From Sciscionella sediminilitoris (GTDB lineage Bacteria; Actinomycetota; Actinomycetes; Mycobacteriales; Pseudonocardiaceae), in the NCBI RefSeq assembly GCF_000737195.2, contig NZ_JALM01000067.1, positions 1-64,000 of the forward strand: DNA of 64,000 nt, read 5' to 3'. The position numbers and the translations under genes are program-made. Shown piece after piece: positions 1 to 8,571 of the stretch; the stretch's first letter is position 1, and the number at the start of each line of letters is the position of its first letter. The notes beneath the pieces are model-generated. The model did not search any database, was not told the origin of the DNA, and was given only the letters and a program-made list of their open reading frames with translations.

Positions 1-262
1 AAAATATCCAAGCAAAAAAATGTAAACTCAAAAACCGTCAACAACCAGAAAACCAGAACCAAAAAGGCCCACAAGCTTTCCACTGTCCAACGGGGGTAAA
101 AACACACCAAAAAACATAAAAAGCATGACACACTGTTGAGTTCTCAAAGAACACACGCACACCCGACCACAACCGGAAACCCGGCCACAATCAAAGGGGC
201 TTGTACTCTCCACCAACGCTCGGCCCCGTTTTCACCGGGTCCGTGCCGCGCTGACAGGAATA
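1..262 (-). other. rRNA operon leader (16S gene lies just beyond the left end)
   Basis: Read on the minus strand, this AT-richer stretch has the look of an actinobacterial rrn leader: a promoter candidate at 263-290, the conserved leader box at 127-152, then an A/T-rich run towards the missing 16S gene. No protein gene is supported here. Only the leader is in the window, so the rRNA itself cannot be seen. Confidence 0.75.
127..152 (-). promoter_or_regulatory. conserved rrn leader element (boxA-type antitermination region)
   Basis: The minus strand reads GTTCTTTGAGAACTCAACAG followed by TGTGTCA. This TTTGAGAACTCAA..GTGTG core recurs in leaders just before 16S rRNA in mycobacteria, streptomycetes and relatives, where it belongs to the antitermination/processing region. 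It is the main reason for placing an rRNA operon to the left. Confidence 0.75.
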
Positions 263-290
263 AAGTTACACGACGCCGAACACCCCTCAA
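263..290 (-). promoter_or_regulatory. candidate rrn promoter
   Basis: On the minus strand a -35-like TTGAGG (285-290) is separated by 16 bp from TAACTT (263-268), followed by a C/G-rich start region. Position upstream of the leader element fits an rRNA P1 promoter. The hexamers are imperfect, so this is a moderate call. Confidence 0.45.
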
Positions 291-363
291 ACAGGGGGGT
301 CCCCTAAATGATCATCCCAGGTCAGAGTGGCTGTGAGCGCGGTGTACGCACGACAGGCCCCGC

Positions 364-1398
364 TCACCGGTCCGGTGGTGTGACCCAGGCCTCCAGGAGT
401 GCGTCGATCGCGGGGTTTCCGATCGGTGGCTCGCGCCTCGTCGGCGCGCCTGCCTCGAGCAATGCCGTCACGGTCCCCGGGAAGTCACCGTCCTCGGCGG
501 GGTTGTCGACCACTCCCCACAGGGCACAGTCCAACGGGGTCGGGCCGTCCTCGTCGAAGGCACAGTCGGTCAGATCGGCTCCGCGTTCGATGAGCAGGCG
601 GACCATCCCGGTGCGCCCGTGCATGGCGGCCTGATCGATCGGGGTGAAACCACTCCAGCCGCGAGTGTCCACGGACAGCCCCGCGTCCAGCAGGGCACGC
701 ACAACCTCGATCCGGTCGAGCAGGGCGAACTGGCCGAGTATCCAGCCGTAGTCCTCGCCGGCCATGCCGAGCGCGGGTGGCACGGCATCCGGGAGGCGCA
801 CCGAACGGCCTTCGGCGATCGCGAGCACCGCGGCATCGACCTCGTCGAGTTCGGCACTCGCACCGTGCGCCCGCAGCAGTTCGTAGCCGGCGAGGTGCCC
901 GCAGCGCGCGGCAAGGGCGAGCGGGAGCCGTCCGATGTCCCAGCGGTCCCACGGCAGATTCACATCCGCCCCGGCCGCGATGAGGTCTTCGAGGATCGTC
1001 GTTCCGCGACCGCGCGCGATCGCGTGGTGCAGGCAGCGGTGCGCGTTCACATCGATGTCCTGGCGCAGGAACCAGTGCAGGCCCGCACGGTCCTCGAAAT
1101 CCAGCTTGTGGTTGACCGCGAACGCGAAATCCGGCACCCGCAACAGCTCGAGCAACTGTGCCCCGCCGTGTTCACAGGCGTGATAGAAGGCGTCGCCGTC
1201 CGGCCGGGCACCCGCGTCGAGCAGGATCCGTGCGCATTCGCGGATCACCGGCTGCCGGGCATCGGACCGGGTGAGCAGGACGACCAGGGGTGCGAGACCG
1301 TCGACGGGCGTGGTGCTCCCGGATGGGTCGGCGTGCAGCAGGGACGCCAGGCTTGCGGCGTCGGCACGGACGAGCGCGCGCTCGAAAGACATCGGCAC
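364..1398 (-). CDS. ankyrin-repeat protein
   Basis: This protein of about 344 residues consists largely of ankyrin-type helix-turn-helix repeats with the usual signatures, for example LLDAGARPDGDAFYHACEHG, LLDAGLSVDTRGWSGFTPID and LLIERGADL followed by TPLDCALWG. Such proteins act as protein-protein interaction scaffolds; no catalytic motif, signal peptide or membrane segment is visible. The start is taken at GTG 1398 because GGAGG sits 6 nt upstream; ATG 1392 is the alternative and costs two residues. It stands alone between the rRNA operon leader and the amidohydrolase, on the same strand as the latter and 44 bp downstream of its stop, so co-transcription is possible. The specific partner cannot be inferred. 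Confidence 0.8.
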   Translation of the reverse strand: MPMSFERALVRADAASLASLLHADPSGSTTPVDGLAPLVVLLTRSDARQPVIRECARILLDAGARPDGDAFYHACEHGGAQLLELLRVPDFAFAVNHKLDFEDRAGLHWFLRQDIDVNAHRCLHHAIARGRGTTILEDLIAAGADVNLPWDRWDIGRLPLALAARCGHLAGYELLRAHGASAELDEVDAAVLAIAEGRSVRLPDAVPPALGMAGEDYGWILGQFALLDRIEVVRALLDAGLSVDTRGWSGFTPIDQAAMHGRTGMVRLLIERGADLTDCAFDEDGPTPLDCALWGVVDNPAEDGDFPGTVTALLEAGAPTRREPPIGNPAIDALLEAWVTPPDR

Positions 1399-1441
1399 CG
1401 TGCACCTCCGTCCGCCCTTGCCGGGAACGTGTGGCTCCACC

Positions 1442-2437
1442 CTATCGAGGAGACAGCCTGGGCAGCAGCCGTTCCGCGTTGCCGTGCATCAGCCTGCCGA
1501 ATAGTTCGGGGCGGTCGGCGCAGTACCGGTCCACGTTTCCGGTGTACCAGGCGGCGGTGTCGCGTGGGATGGCCGGGAAATCGGTGCCGAAGAGGATCTG
1601 TCCGGCGGGCACAAAGTTCTCCAGCGCGAGCAGGTTGGTTTCGAAACCGGACAGCGCGGTCTCGAAGTAGAAGGTGCGGAAGTCCGCGATGATCTCCTCG
1701 GGGGTGAGCTCGCAGCCCAGGAGCGGGGACAATCCGGCGACCCGGGAGGCGAGGAACGGTGTGCTGCCACCGGAGTGGGACAGGATGATCCGCACGTTCG
1801 GGAACTGCCGTTTACGACCGCTGGTGACCAGGTCCGCGGCGGCCTTGTAGGTCTCGTTGGGCACTTCGCTGACCGGGACCGGAAGGAACCGGCTGGGCGC
1901 GCCATTGCTGCCGAAGGTCTGTTCGCCGTGCAGGAACACCAGAGCGCCGCGCCGGTCGAGTTCGGCCCACAACGGTTCGAAGACCGGATCGCCGAGCGAA
2001 CGGGCCTCGGCGCCGTTGCCGTAGACATTGGTCAGGGTCACCCCGTCCGCACCGAGGGTGTCCAGGGCATAACGCAGTTCCTCGAGGGCACCGTCGATAT
2101 CGGTGGGTGTCGGCAGGTGGGCGAAGAAACCGAAACGCCCGGGGTGTTCCGCGACGATCCGCGCGGCCCCGGTGTTGACCTCCCGCGCGAAGCCTCGCCG
2201 CTGCTCGGGCGCGAGCGCGTGTTCCAGATCGTTCGGCAGGGACAGGATCGCGGTCCGGATACCGAGCGAGTCCATGGCCGAAAGGCTGATCTCCGGGGTC
2301 CAGCGCGGGAAGGACACATCCGGGCTCGACCACTCCGTGTCCACCATGAGCCGCCGGATCATGGCAGTGGCCTGTTCGCCGCTGGGAAGGAAGTGATGGT
2401 GGAAATCCACCCGGCCCGAGTCCGGTGCGCTGCTCAT
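1442..2437 (-). CDS. amidohydrolase family 2 protein (ACMSD/decarboxylase-like)
   Basis: A 331-residue metal-dependent hydrolase/decarboxylase of the amidohydrolase_2 type. The N-terminal RVDFHHHFLP gives the HxH metal pair, LSHSGG near two-thirds supplies a further metal histidine, and GTDFP near the C-terminus carries the conserved metal-binding aspartate. The family includes aminocarboxymuconate-semialdehyde and 2,3-dihydroxybenzoate/gamma-resorcylate decarboxylases; which substrate applies here is not evident. ATG 2437 is chosen because the recognisable domain begins about nine residues later and the upstream reading frame is not protein-like. GGAGG lies only 1 nt before this ATG, so the start is slightly uncertain. 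A cytoplasmic enzyme is expected. Confidence 0.8.
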   Translation of the reverse strand: MSSAPDSGRVDFHHHFLPSGEQATAMIRRLMVDTEWSSPDVSFPRWTPEISLSAMDSLGIRTAILSLPNDLEHALAPEQRRGFAREVNTGAARIVAEHPGRFGFFAHLPTPTDIDGALEELRYALDTLGADGVTLTNVYGNGAEARSLGDPVFEPLWAELDRRGALVFLHGEQTFGSNGAPSRFLPVPVSEVPNETYKAAADLVTSGRKRQFPNVRIILSHSGGSTPFLASRVAGLSPLLGCELTPEEIIADFRTFYFETALSGFETNLLALENFVPAGQILFGTDFPAIPRDTAAWYTGNVDRYCADRPELFGRLMHGNAERLLPRLSPR

Positions 2438-2634
2438 GCCTCCAGTACAGCAGGCACTGAGCTCGATCGACCTGCTGTCCCGGTCGAACCGATCGATCGT
2501 GGACGATGCCCGCGAACACAGCGCGGCGGTCGTGGACCTGGAGATCAGCGAGCTCGTCCTGCCGCGGCTCCGATACCCCGCGCAGTTGGCCGTTTCCCCT
2601 GGGTAGAAGTGCCTCAGGCCACGCTGCACTGAGC

Positions 2635-2653
2635 TTAGGTTTGCCTTACCATC
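2635..2653 (+). promoter_or_regulatory. iron box (IdeR/DtxR-type operator)
   Basis: TTAGGTTTGCCTTACCATC matches the left half and centre of the IdeR/DtxR consensus (TTAGGTTAGSCTAACCTAA) well. It ends 7 bp before the ATG of the iron transporter. It overlaps a possible -10 element, TACCAT (2647-2652), and there is no Shine-Dalgarno sequence, so the message may be leaderless and shut off directly by Fe-loaded IdeR. Confidence 0.8.
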
Positions 2654-2660
2654 CCTGCTT

Positions 2661-4709
2661 ATGTCCTGGGCAGACGCTTTGCCGAACATGCTGATCGGGC
2701 TGCGCGAAGGCCTCGAGGCCGGGCTCGTGGTCAGCATCCTGCTCGCCGCGGTGCGCAAGGCCGTGCCGCACGGCGAACGGATCAGCACGGCCCCGATCTG
2801 GCTCGGCGTGCTCGGCGCGGTCACGGTCGCCGCCGGGTTCGCGACCATCCTGACCTACTCGACCGATGTGCTCTCCTCCTCGGCGCAGGAGATCGTGGGC
2901 GGAACGCTGAGCGTGCTCGCCGTGGCACTGGTGACCGGGATGGTCTTCTGGATGCGCAGAACGGCGGCGAGCATGTCGGCGCAGCTGCGCGGGGAGGTGC
3001 ACCGCGCGGTCGCCATCGGCGCGGGCGCGCTCACGCTCACGGCGTTCCTCTCCGTCGGCAGGGAGGGACTGGAGACCACGCTGTTCCTGTGGACGGCGGT
3101 CAAGGCCTCCGGTGCCACGGTCGCCCCACTGTTCGGCGCGGCGCTCGGCCTGGCCATCGCGATCGGCCTGTGCTGGCTGCTCTACCGGCAGGCGGTGCGG
3201 CTCAATCTCGGCGTCTTCTTCAACCGAACCGCCATCGTGCTGCTGGTGATCGCGGCCGGGGTGCTCGCCTATGGCCTCGGTGACCTGCAGGACGCCGGGA
3301 TACTGCCCGGGCACACCTGGGTCGCCTTCGATCTGACCGGGAGCATCGATCCGGGCTCCTGGTGGGTATCGATCATCACCGGGGTCACCGAACTCGCCCC
3401 GCGGATGACCGTGCTGCAGGTCGTCGCCTGGGTGGTCTACCTCGCGATCACGCTGACCGTGTTCCTGCGCGCCAGGAACACCGCACCGCGCCCGGCTGCC
3501 CCGGCCGAGCAGCCGGAGCGATCGGAGCAGCCGAGCCGCTGGGCGTACCTGGCCGGGCGGCACACCTGGCTGGTGGCCGCGGTACTGGTCGTGGTTCCGG
3601 TGCTGATCACGACCGGGGTGGTGGTCACGCTGCCCGCGCCGAGCGCAACCGCGACCACCGTGACGGTGACCGGGGACTCCTGCGCGAAGGATTGGACGAC
3701 CGCCCGTTCCGGCGCGCAGACCTTCACCGTGACCAACCGCTCGGACAAAGCGGGCGAGATCAATCTGGACGATTCCGGGGGCGCGATCATCGGCGAGATC
3801 GAGACGATCGGCCCGGCGACCACGGCCCAGCTCACCGCGACGCTCGGCTCGGGGACCTACAGCTTCCGGTGCCTGATGTCCGGGAAACCCGCGATGAGCT
3901 CCGCCGCGGTCACGGTGCACGGGCTCACCCCGGGCGGCCCGCGCGCGGTCAAACCGGTGCGGACCGAGGACCTGGAGGGACCGAACCAGGCGTATCAGCG
4001 GTATGCCGCCGGAGTACTGAACCAGCTCACCGGCGACACCCGGCGGCTACGCGATCAGCTCGCCAAGGGGGACCTGGACTCCGCCCGGGACACCTGGCGC
4101 ACCGCGCAGCTCGACTGGGAACGGGTCGGTGCCTCATACAACAGTTTCGGCGAGGCGGGCACGGCCGTGGCCGGGCTGCCCGACGGATTGCCCGGCGGCG
4201 CGAGCGATCCCGGGTTCACTGGGCTGCACCGACTGGAATACGGGCTCTGGCACGGGCAGAGCCCGCAGGAACTGCTCCCGGTCGCGGACCGGCTGCTCAC
4301 CGATATCGGCACCGTGGTGCATGACCTCGGTTCCGATGACCTCGCCGGGGACCCGACCAATCTCCCGGTTCGCGCCCACGAAGCCCTCGAGGACGCGCAG
4401 CGCGATCACCTCTCCGGGGTCAGTGATCAGGGTGCGCACGCGGGCTATGCCGAAACCGATGCCGACATCACCGTTACCCGGGTGCTGCTCGGCGAACTGG
4501 AACCACTGCTGACCGAACGAGAACCCGGTCTGGTGCGCCGCATCTCCGGCCAGCTCGACCGGCTGCACCAGGCCGTTGCCGCAACCGGCGGCCGCGCGCA
4601 CGCGGACGTGCCGCTTCCGGTGCGCCAGCAGGTGAACGCCGCGCTCGGTGCGGTGCTGGAAACCCTCGACACCGTGCCCGACCTGCTCGAGATCCCCCCG
4701 ACGCACTGA
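2661..4709 (+). CDS. efeUO: EfeU-EfeO fusion: FTR1 iron permease with cupredoxin and M75 domains
   Basis: A 682-residue protein joining two parts of the EfeUOB ferrous/ferric iron importer. Residues 1-270 form the FTR1/EfeU permease, with both REGLE iron motifs (Arg15-Glu19 and Arg134-Glu138) and about seven membrane segments. After a linker and another membrane segment near residues 300-325 comes a cupredoxin-like domain (about 330-420, with GDSCAKDW and FRCLMSG). An M75/EfeO helical domain follows (about 430-680), whose HxxE motif is His523-Glu526. In E. coli these are separate proteins, so the periplasmic part is tethered here. It is followed after 23 bp by the DyP peroxidase gene and preceded by an iron box, so iron-repressed expression is expected. 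Confidence 0.92.
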   Translation: MSWADALPNMLIGLREGLEAGLVVSILLAAVRKAVPHGERISTAPIWLGVLGAVTVAAGFATILTYSTDVLSSSAQEIVGGTLSVLAVALVTGMVFWMRRTAASMSAQLRGEVHRAVAIGAGALTLTAFLSVGREGLETTLFLWTAVKASGATVAPLFGAALGLAIAIGLCWLLYRQAVRLNLGVFFNRTAIVLLVIAAGVLAYGLGDLQDAGILPGHTWVAFDLTGSIDPGSWWVSIITGVTELAPRMTVLQVVAWVVYLAITLTVFLRARNTAPRPAAPAEQPERSEQPSRWAYLAGRHTWLVAAVLVVVPVLITTGVVVTLPAPSATATTVTVTGDSCAKDWTTARSGAQTFTVTNRSDKAGEINLDDSGGAIIGEIETIGPATTAQLTATLGSGTYSFRCLMSGKPAMSSAAVTVHGLTPGGPRAVKPVRTEDLEGPNQAYQRYAAGVLNQLTGDTRRLRDQLAKGDLDSARDTWRTAQLDWERVGASYNSFGEAGTAVAGLPDGLPGGASDPGFTGLHRLEYGLWHGQSPQELLPVADRLLTDIGTVVHDLGSDDLAGDPTNLPVRAHEALEDAQRDHLSGVSDQGAHAGYAETDADITVTRVLLGELEPLLTEREPGLVRRISGQLDRLHQAVAATGGRAHADVPLPVRQQVNAALGAVLETLDTVPDLLEIPPTH

Positions 4710-4732
4710 CTGTCCACACTGGAGTAAATGCG

Positions 4733-5962
4733 ATGAGTGTCAACCGCAGGGATTTCCTCCGTGGTGCCGCGAGCGGTGCCGCGGGAACCGCGCTGACCGC
4801 CGGACTGCTCGCCGAGGGCGCGCGGGTCGACGCGAGCGCGAGCCAACCCGGAACGACCACCGCCGCCGCGTATCCCTTCCACGGCGAGAAGCAGGCCGGG
4901 ATCCTCACCCCGGGCCCGGCAAGTAAACAGAGCAACGCCTGTTTCGCCGCCTTCGACGTGACCGCGCACGATCGCGCCGGGCTCGCGGAACTGTTGCGCA
5001 CGCTCACCGAACGGGCGCGGTTCCTGTGCACCGGCGGAACCCCACCGGATCTCGGCGTCGGGCAGCCGCCCGCGGACAGTGCCGTGCTCGGCGGCGTGGT
5101 GCCCGCCGACGGATTGACCGTGACCCTCTCACTCGGCGCCAGCCTGTTCGAGAAGTTCGACCTCAGCGACCGCAAACCCAAACGGCTCACCCCGATGCGC
5201 ACCTTCCCGAACGATCAGCCCGACCCGGCCTGGCTGCACGGGGATCTGCTGGTGCAGTGCTGCGCCAACCATCCGGACACGATCCACCACGCGCTGCGCG
5301 ACATCACACGGCACACCAGGGGCGCGATGCAACCGCGGTGGAAGATGGACGGGTACAACTCGCCACCGCGGCCGAGCGGAACCGGCCGCAACCTGCTCGG
5401 GTTCAAGGACGGCACCGCCAATCCGACCGGGGACAATGCCGAGCAGCTGATCTGGGTGGACGATCCGGCCGAACCCGCATGGGCCCGTGGCGGCAGCTAT
5501 CAGGTGGTGCGGCTGATCCGGATGAACGTCGAGTTCTGGGACCGGGTCTCGATCAACGAACAGGAGCGGATGTTCGGCAGGCGCCGCGATTCCGGTGCCC
5601 CGCTGGATGGCAGCAACGAGTTCGACACACCCGATTACGCTGCCGATCCGCAGGGTTCGGTGATTCCCATGGACGCGCACATCCGGCTGGCCAATCCGCG
5701 CACCGCGCCGACCGAACCACAACGGCTGCTGCGCCGCTCCTACAACTACGACCTCGGCATCGACCTGAACTCGACGATGCAAGCCGGGCACATTTTCGTC
5801 TGCTACCAACAGGATCTGCACCGCCAGTTCGAAACCGTGCAGACCAGGCTGATCGACGAACCGCTCGTCGACTACGTAGCGCCCTTCGGCGGCGGGTACT
5901 TCTACGTGGTTCCCGGGGTGACCGGGCCGGGTGACTGGTTCGCGCGCGGGCTACTGAGCTGA
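4733..5962 (+). CDS. efeB: Tat-exported DyP-type peroxidase (EfeB)
   Basis: A 409-residue haem peroxidase of the EfeB/DyP family. The N-terminus carries a twin-arginine signal (RRDFLRG followed by an Ala-rich stretch), so it should be exported folded with haem. GFKDGT contains the DyP catalytic aspartate (Asp226), and the DAHIRLANPR region supplies the proximal haem histidine. In EfeUOB systems this subunit oxidises ferrous iron at the membrane before permeation. The gene starts 23 bp after the EfeUO fusion with a GGAG site, so the two form one operon. Its 3' end overlaps the convergent MarR gene by 12 bp. Confidence 0.93.
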   Translation: MSVNRRDFLRGAASGAAGTALTAGLLAEGARVDASASQPGTTTAAAYPFHGEKQAGILTPGPASKQSNACFAAFDVTAHDRAGLAELLRTLTERARFLCTGGTPPDLGVGQPPADSAVLGGVVPADGLTVTLSLGASLFEKFDLSDRKPKRLTPMRTFPNDQPDPAWLHGDLLVQCCANHPDTIHHALRDITRHTRGAMQPRWKMDGYNSPPRPSGTGRNLLGFKDGTANPTGDNAEQLIWVDDPAEPAWARGGSYQVVRLIRMNVEFWDRVSINEQERMFGRRRDSGAPLDGSNEFDTPDYAADPQGSVIPMDAHIRLANPRTAPTEPQRLLRRSYNYDLGIDLNSTMQAGHIFVCYQQDLHRQFETVQTRLIDEPLVDYVAPFGGGYFYVVPGVTGPGDWFARGLLS

Positions 5963-6403
5963 CTTCGGGAGCTTCGCGAGCGCGCGCACCAGCGGGGCGA
6001 GCTCGGCCCGATCGCCCGCTTCCTCGAGCGCCTCGGCGAGTGCGGCATCGTGGGTCGGGGTGGCCTCGCGCAGCAGCCGCTGCCCCGCATCGGTGAGCTC
6101 GGTGTAGATGCCGCGCCGATCGGTCGGGCACAGATAACGCTGCAACAGACCGCGATTCTCCAGCCTGCTCACCAGCCGGGTGGTCGCCGACTGGCTCAGC
6201 ACCACCGCGTTCGACACCTGACTCATCCGCAGGTGGAATCCGTCCTGCCGGGAGAGCACTTCCAGCAGGGTGAACTCGCTGACGGAGAGCTGGTGCCCGG
6301 CCCGCAGCGCGCGCTCCAGGCGGTCCTCGATACGCGCGTGCAGCGAGGCAAGGGTGCGCCAGCCCTTCGCCCGTGCCTCGACGGCATCCTCGGCCAGTGA
6401 CAC
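5951..6403 (-). CDS. MarR-family transcriptional regulator
   Basis: A winged-helix regulator of about 150 residues. The HTH and wing read LRMSQVSNAVVLSQSATTRL then SRLENRGLLQRYLCPTDRRG, the usual MarR signature with the D-R-R wing. The start is placed at GTG 6403 because GGGAG lies 8 nt upstream; GTG 6409 is the alternative. It is divergent from the aldo-keto reductase/SDR pair, and a perfect 9+9 inverted repeat lies between them. It therefore probably represses both its own gene and that pair until a small molecule binds; the ligand is unknown. No redox-sensing cysteine is seen within the chosen reading frame. Confidence 0.88.
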   Translation of the reverse strand: MSLAEDAVEARAKGWRTLASLHARIEDRLERALRAGHQLSVSEFTLLEVLSRQDGFHLRMSQVSNAVVLSQSATTRLVSRLENRGLLQRYLCPTDRRGIYTELTDAGQRLLREATPTHDAALAEALEEAGDRAELAPLVRALAKLPKSAQ

Positions 6404-6455
6404 CTTCACCACTCCCGCACTTCTGCTACAGTTGTCCTTGCAATAACCCGCGTGT

Positions 6456-6483
6456 GCAACTACCGGCGTAGGCTGGTAGTTGC
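6456..6483. promoter_or_regulatory. MarR operator candidate (perfect inverted repeat)
   Basis: GCAACTACC (6456-6464) and GGTAGTTGC (6475-6483) form a perfect 9-bp inverted repeat with a 10-bp spacer, between the divergent MarR gene and the reductase operon. It lies just upstream of TATACT (6494-6499), a good -10 for the reductases. Two half sites one helical turn apart fit a MarR dimer. Confidence 0.75.
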
Positions 6484-6524
6484 TTCGCACGCTCTATACT
6501 ACCGACTCGGGAGGAATCACCGCC

Positions 6525-7358
6525 ATGCCCGCCATTCCGAACGTCACACTGAACAACGGTGTGACCATGCCCCAGCTCGGGTACGGGGTCTTCCAGGTAC
6601 CCGAGGCCGAGACCGTCGCGGCGGTCAGCTCGGCACTCGAGGCCGGATACCGCAGCATCGACACCGCGACCGCCTACGGCAACGAGTCCGGAGTCGGGCG
6701 GGCCATCGCCGAATCCGGACTCGCCCGCGAGGACCTGTTCGTGACCACCAAGCTGTGGAATGCCGACCAGGGCTACGACAACACCCTGCGCGCCTTCGAC
6801 ACCAGCATGGGTGAGCTCGGCCTGGACTACCTCGACCTGTACCTGATCCACTGGCCCGCCCCGGCGCTCGAGCAGTACCCGGAAACCTGGCGCGCCTTCG
6901 AGAAGCTGCACGCCGACGGCCGCATCCGGGCGATCGGAGTATCCAACTTCCAGCCCACGCACCTGCGGAAGCTGGCCGAGACCAGCGCGCTCGTACCCGC
7001 GGTCAACCAGATCGAGCTGCACCCCTACCTGCAGCAGGAGTCGCTGCGCGCATTCCACGCCGAGCAGGGCATCGTCACCGAGGCATGGAGCCCGCTGGCC
7101 AAGGGCGGGGAACTGCTCGGCGAGCCGGTCATCGCCGAACTCGCCGCGAAACACGGCCGCACACCCGCACAGATCGTGTTGCGCTGGCATCTGCAGCGCG
7201 GCACCGTGGTCATCCCGAAGTCCGTGACTCCGGCGCGGATCCGGGAGAACCTGGAGGTGTTCGGATTCGAACTGGACACCACGGACTCCGAGCGCATCGC
7301 CGGCCTGGAAGCGGGCCACCGGACCGGGCCCGACCCGGACGTTTTCAACCGCGCCTGA
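6525..7358 (+). CDS. aldo/keto reductase
   Basis: A 277-residue NADPH-dependent AKR of the 2,5-diketo-gluconate reductase / prostaglandin F synthase-like bacterial group. The catalytic tetrad is visible: Asp and Tyr in SIDTATAYGNE, Lys in TTKLWNAD and His in YLIHWPAP. The C-terminal IPKSVTPARIREN loop binds the cofactor phosphate. ATG 6525 is chosen, with GGGAGGA about 9 nt upstream. It is the first gene of a two-gene operon with the SDR 16 bp downstream, under the divergent MarR regulator, which suggests detoxification of carbonyl compounds. The physiological substrate is not readable from sequence. Confidence 0.9.
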   Translation: MPAIPNVTLNNGVTMPQLGYGVFQVPEAETVAAVSSALEAGYRSIDTATAYGNESGVGRAIAESGLAREDLFVTTKLWNADQGYDNTLRAFDTSMGELGLDYLDLYLIHWPAPALEQYPETWRAFEKLHADGRIRAIGVSNFQPTHLRKLAETSALVPAVNQIELHPYLQQESLRAFHAEQGIVTEAWSPLAKGGELLGEPVIAELAAKHGRTPAQIVLRWHLQRGTVVIPKSVTPARIRENLEVFGFELDTTDSERIAGLEAGHRTGPDPDVFNRA

Positions 7359-7374
7359 ATTCGCAGGAGAAACC

Positions 7375-8169
7375 ATGCGTATCGATCTCAGCGGGAAAAC
7401 CGCACTCGTCACCGGTTCCACCCAGGGCATCGGACTGGCCATCGCCAGGAACCTGGCCACGGCCGGGGCCCGGGTCGCGGTCAACGGGCGCAAAGCCGAG
7501 ACCGTCGACCGCGCCGTCGCCGAGCTCGCCGAACAGGTGCCCGGGGCGGAACTCATCGGCGCCCCGGCGGATGTGACCAGCGAGGAAGGCACCGCGGAAC
7601 TGCTCGGCGCGCTGCCGAAGGCCGACATCCTGGTCAACAACCTCGGCATCTTCGGCGCACAGCCCGCCATGGAGATCACCGACGAGGAATGGCGGCGCTA
7701 CTTCGAGGTGAACGTGCTCGCCGCGATCCGCCTCACCCGCGCCTATCTTCCGGGTATGACCGAGGCCGGTTGGGGACGGATCCAGTACATCGCCAGCGAT
7801 TCGGCGATCGTCATCCCCGCCGAGATGATCCACTACGGCGTTTCCAAGACGGCGCTGCTCGCCGCCTCACGCGGGTTCGCGAAGGAGGCGGCGGGTACCG
7901 GGGTCACGGTGAACGCCGTGATCGCCGGGCCGACCCACACCGCGGGGGTGGAGGATTTCGTCTACCAGCTGGTGGATCCCGCGCTGCCCTGGGATCAGGC
8001 GCAGCGGGAATTCATGCGCCTGCACCGGCCGCAGTCGCTGCTGCAGCGGCTCATCGAACCGGAGGAGATCGCCAACCTCTCCGCCTACCTGGCTTCCCCG
8101 CTCGCCTCGGCGACGACCGGGGCCGCGGTTCGGGTGGACGGCGGCTACGTGGATTCGATCCTGCCCTGA
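7375..8169 (+). CDS. SDR-family oxidoreductase
   Basis: A 264-residue classical short-chain dehydrogenase/reductase. It shows the Rossmann motif TGSTQGIGLA near the N-terminus, the NNLG structural motif, the catalytic Ser in YIASDS and YGVSK as the Tyr-x3-Lys pair. The C-terminal GAAVRVDGGYVDSI is typical of the family. The start has GGAG 7-10 nt upstream and lies 16 bp after the aldo-keto reductase stop, so both are co-transcribed and presumably MarR-controlled. Substrate unknown; the pairing suggests two reductive steps on related carbonyls. Confidence 0.9.
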   Translation: MRIDLSGKTALVTGSTQGIGLAIARNLATAGARVAVNGRKAETVDRAVAELAEQVPGAELIGAPADVTSEEGTAELLGALPKADILVNNLGIFGAQPAMEITDEEWRRYFEVNVLAAIRLTRAYLPGMTEAGWGRIQYIASDSAIVIPAEMIHYGVSKTALLAASRGFAKEAAGTGVTVNAVIAGPTHTAGVEDFVYQLVDPALPWDQAQREFMRLHRPQSLLQRLIEPEEIANLSAYLASPLASATTGAAVRVDGGYVDSILP

Positions 8170-8235
8170 TTCGGAGCGGGCCCAGCCCAACGTCCGAACA
8201 GCCCGGGGCGCGGTGTGCTCCCGGTGCTGTTCGGG

Positions 8236-8571
8236 TCACCAGTCGCGCACCTCGTCGAAGGGATCGTCCTCGGGATCCGCCCCGGCACCTTTCTTCCACG
8301 CCTTGACGTCCGGAATGCCGGGCATGTCCTGGAACAGGGCGGAGTAAATGCCCGTCGCGGTATTCGACCAATAGCCGAAGCGCGCGGCATCGCGCCACCA
8401 GGGCAGGCTGTACCAGCCACGCGGAACCAGCCGGAACGCCACGGTCCCGCCGGGGTGGTAGAACGACATCCTCGCGCCGGAACAGGGCGCGGCCGCATAT
8501 TCGGCACCGTCGACAAGGACACAGCGGTTTTCGGTGACGGCGCCATATCGGCCGTCCTGACTCAGGACCAA
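8236..8571 (-). CDS. hypothetical protein, possible 3' part of a frameshifted gene
   Basis: A 111-residue ORF with a protein-like composition, including ENRCVLVDGAEYAAA and a Trp/Tyr-rich PRGWYSLPWWRDAARFGYWS. It has no recognised family and would need a TTG start at 8571 inside the upstream ORF (8562-8966). The residues just before it in this frame (GT then LVLSQDGRYGAVTENRC) run on smoothly from the end of the upstream ORF. The two may therefore be one gene of about 243 residues broken by a single-base frameshift near 8575. If it is genuine as it stands, translation would be coupled. Confidence 0.5.
   Translation of the reverse strand: MVLSQDGRYGAVTENRCVLVDGAEYAAAPCSGARMSFYHPGGTVAFRLVPRGWYSLPWWRDAARFGYWSNTATGIYSALFQDMPGIPDVKAWKKGAGADPEDDPFDEVRDW

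Noticed and set aside
28-216. 62-residue minus-strand ORF rich in Phe, Val and Cys
   Set aside because: It coincides with the rRNA leader and has no ribosome site or gene-like codon use.
2436-2606. Possible 56-residue plus-strand ORF between the amidohydrolase and the iron transporter
   Set aside because: It looks somewhat protein-like but has no ribosome site, starts inside the amidohydrolase start codon and matches nothing I know; it may be a remnant.
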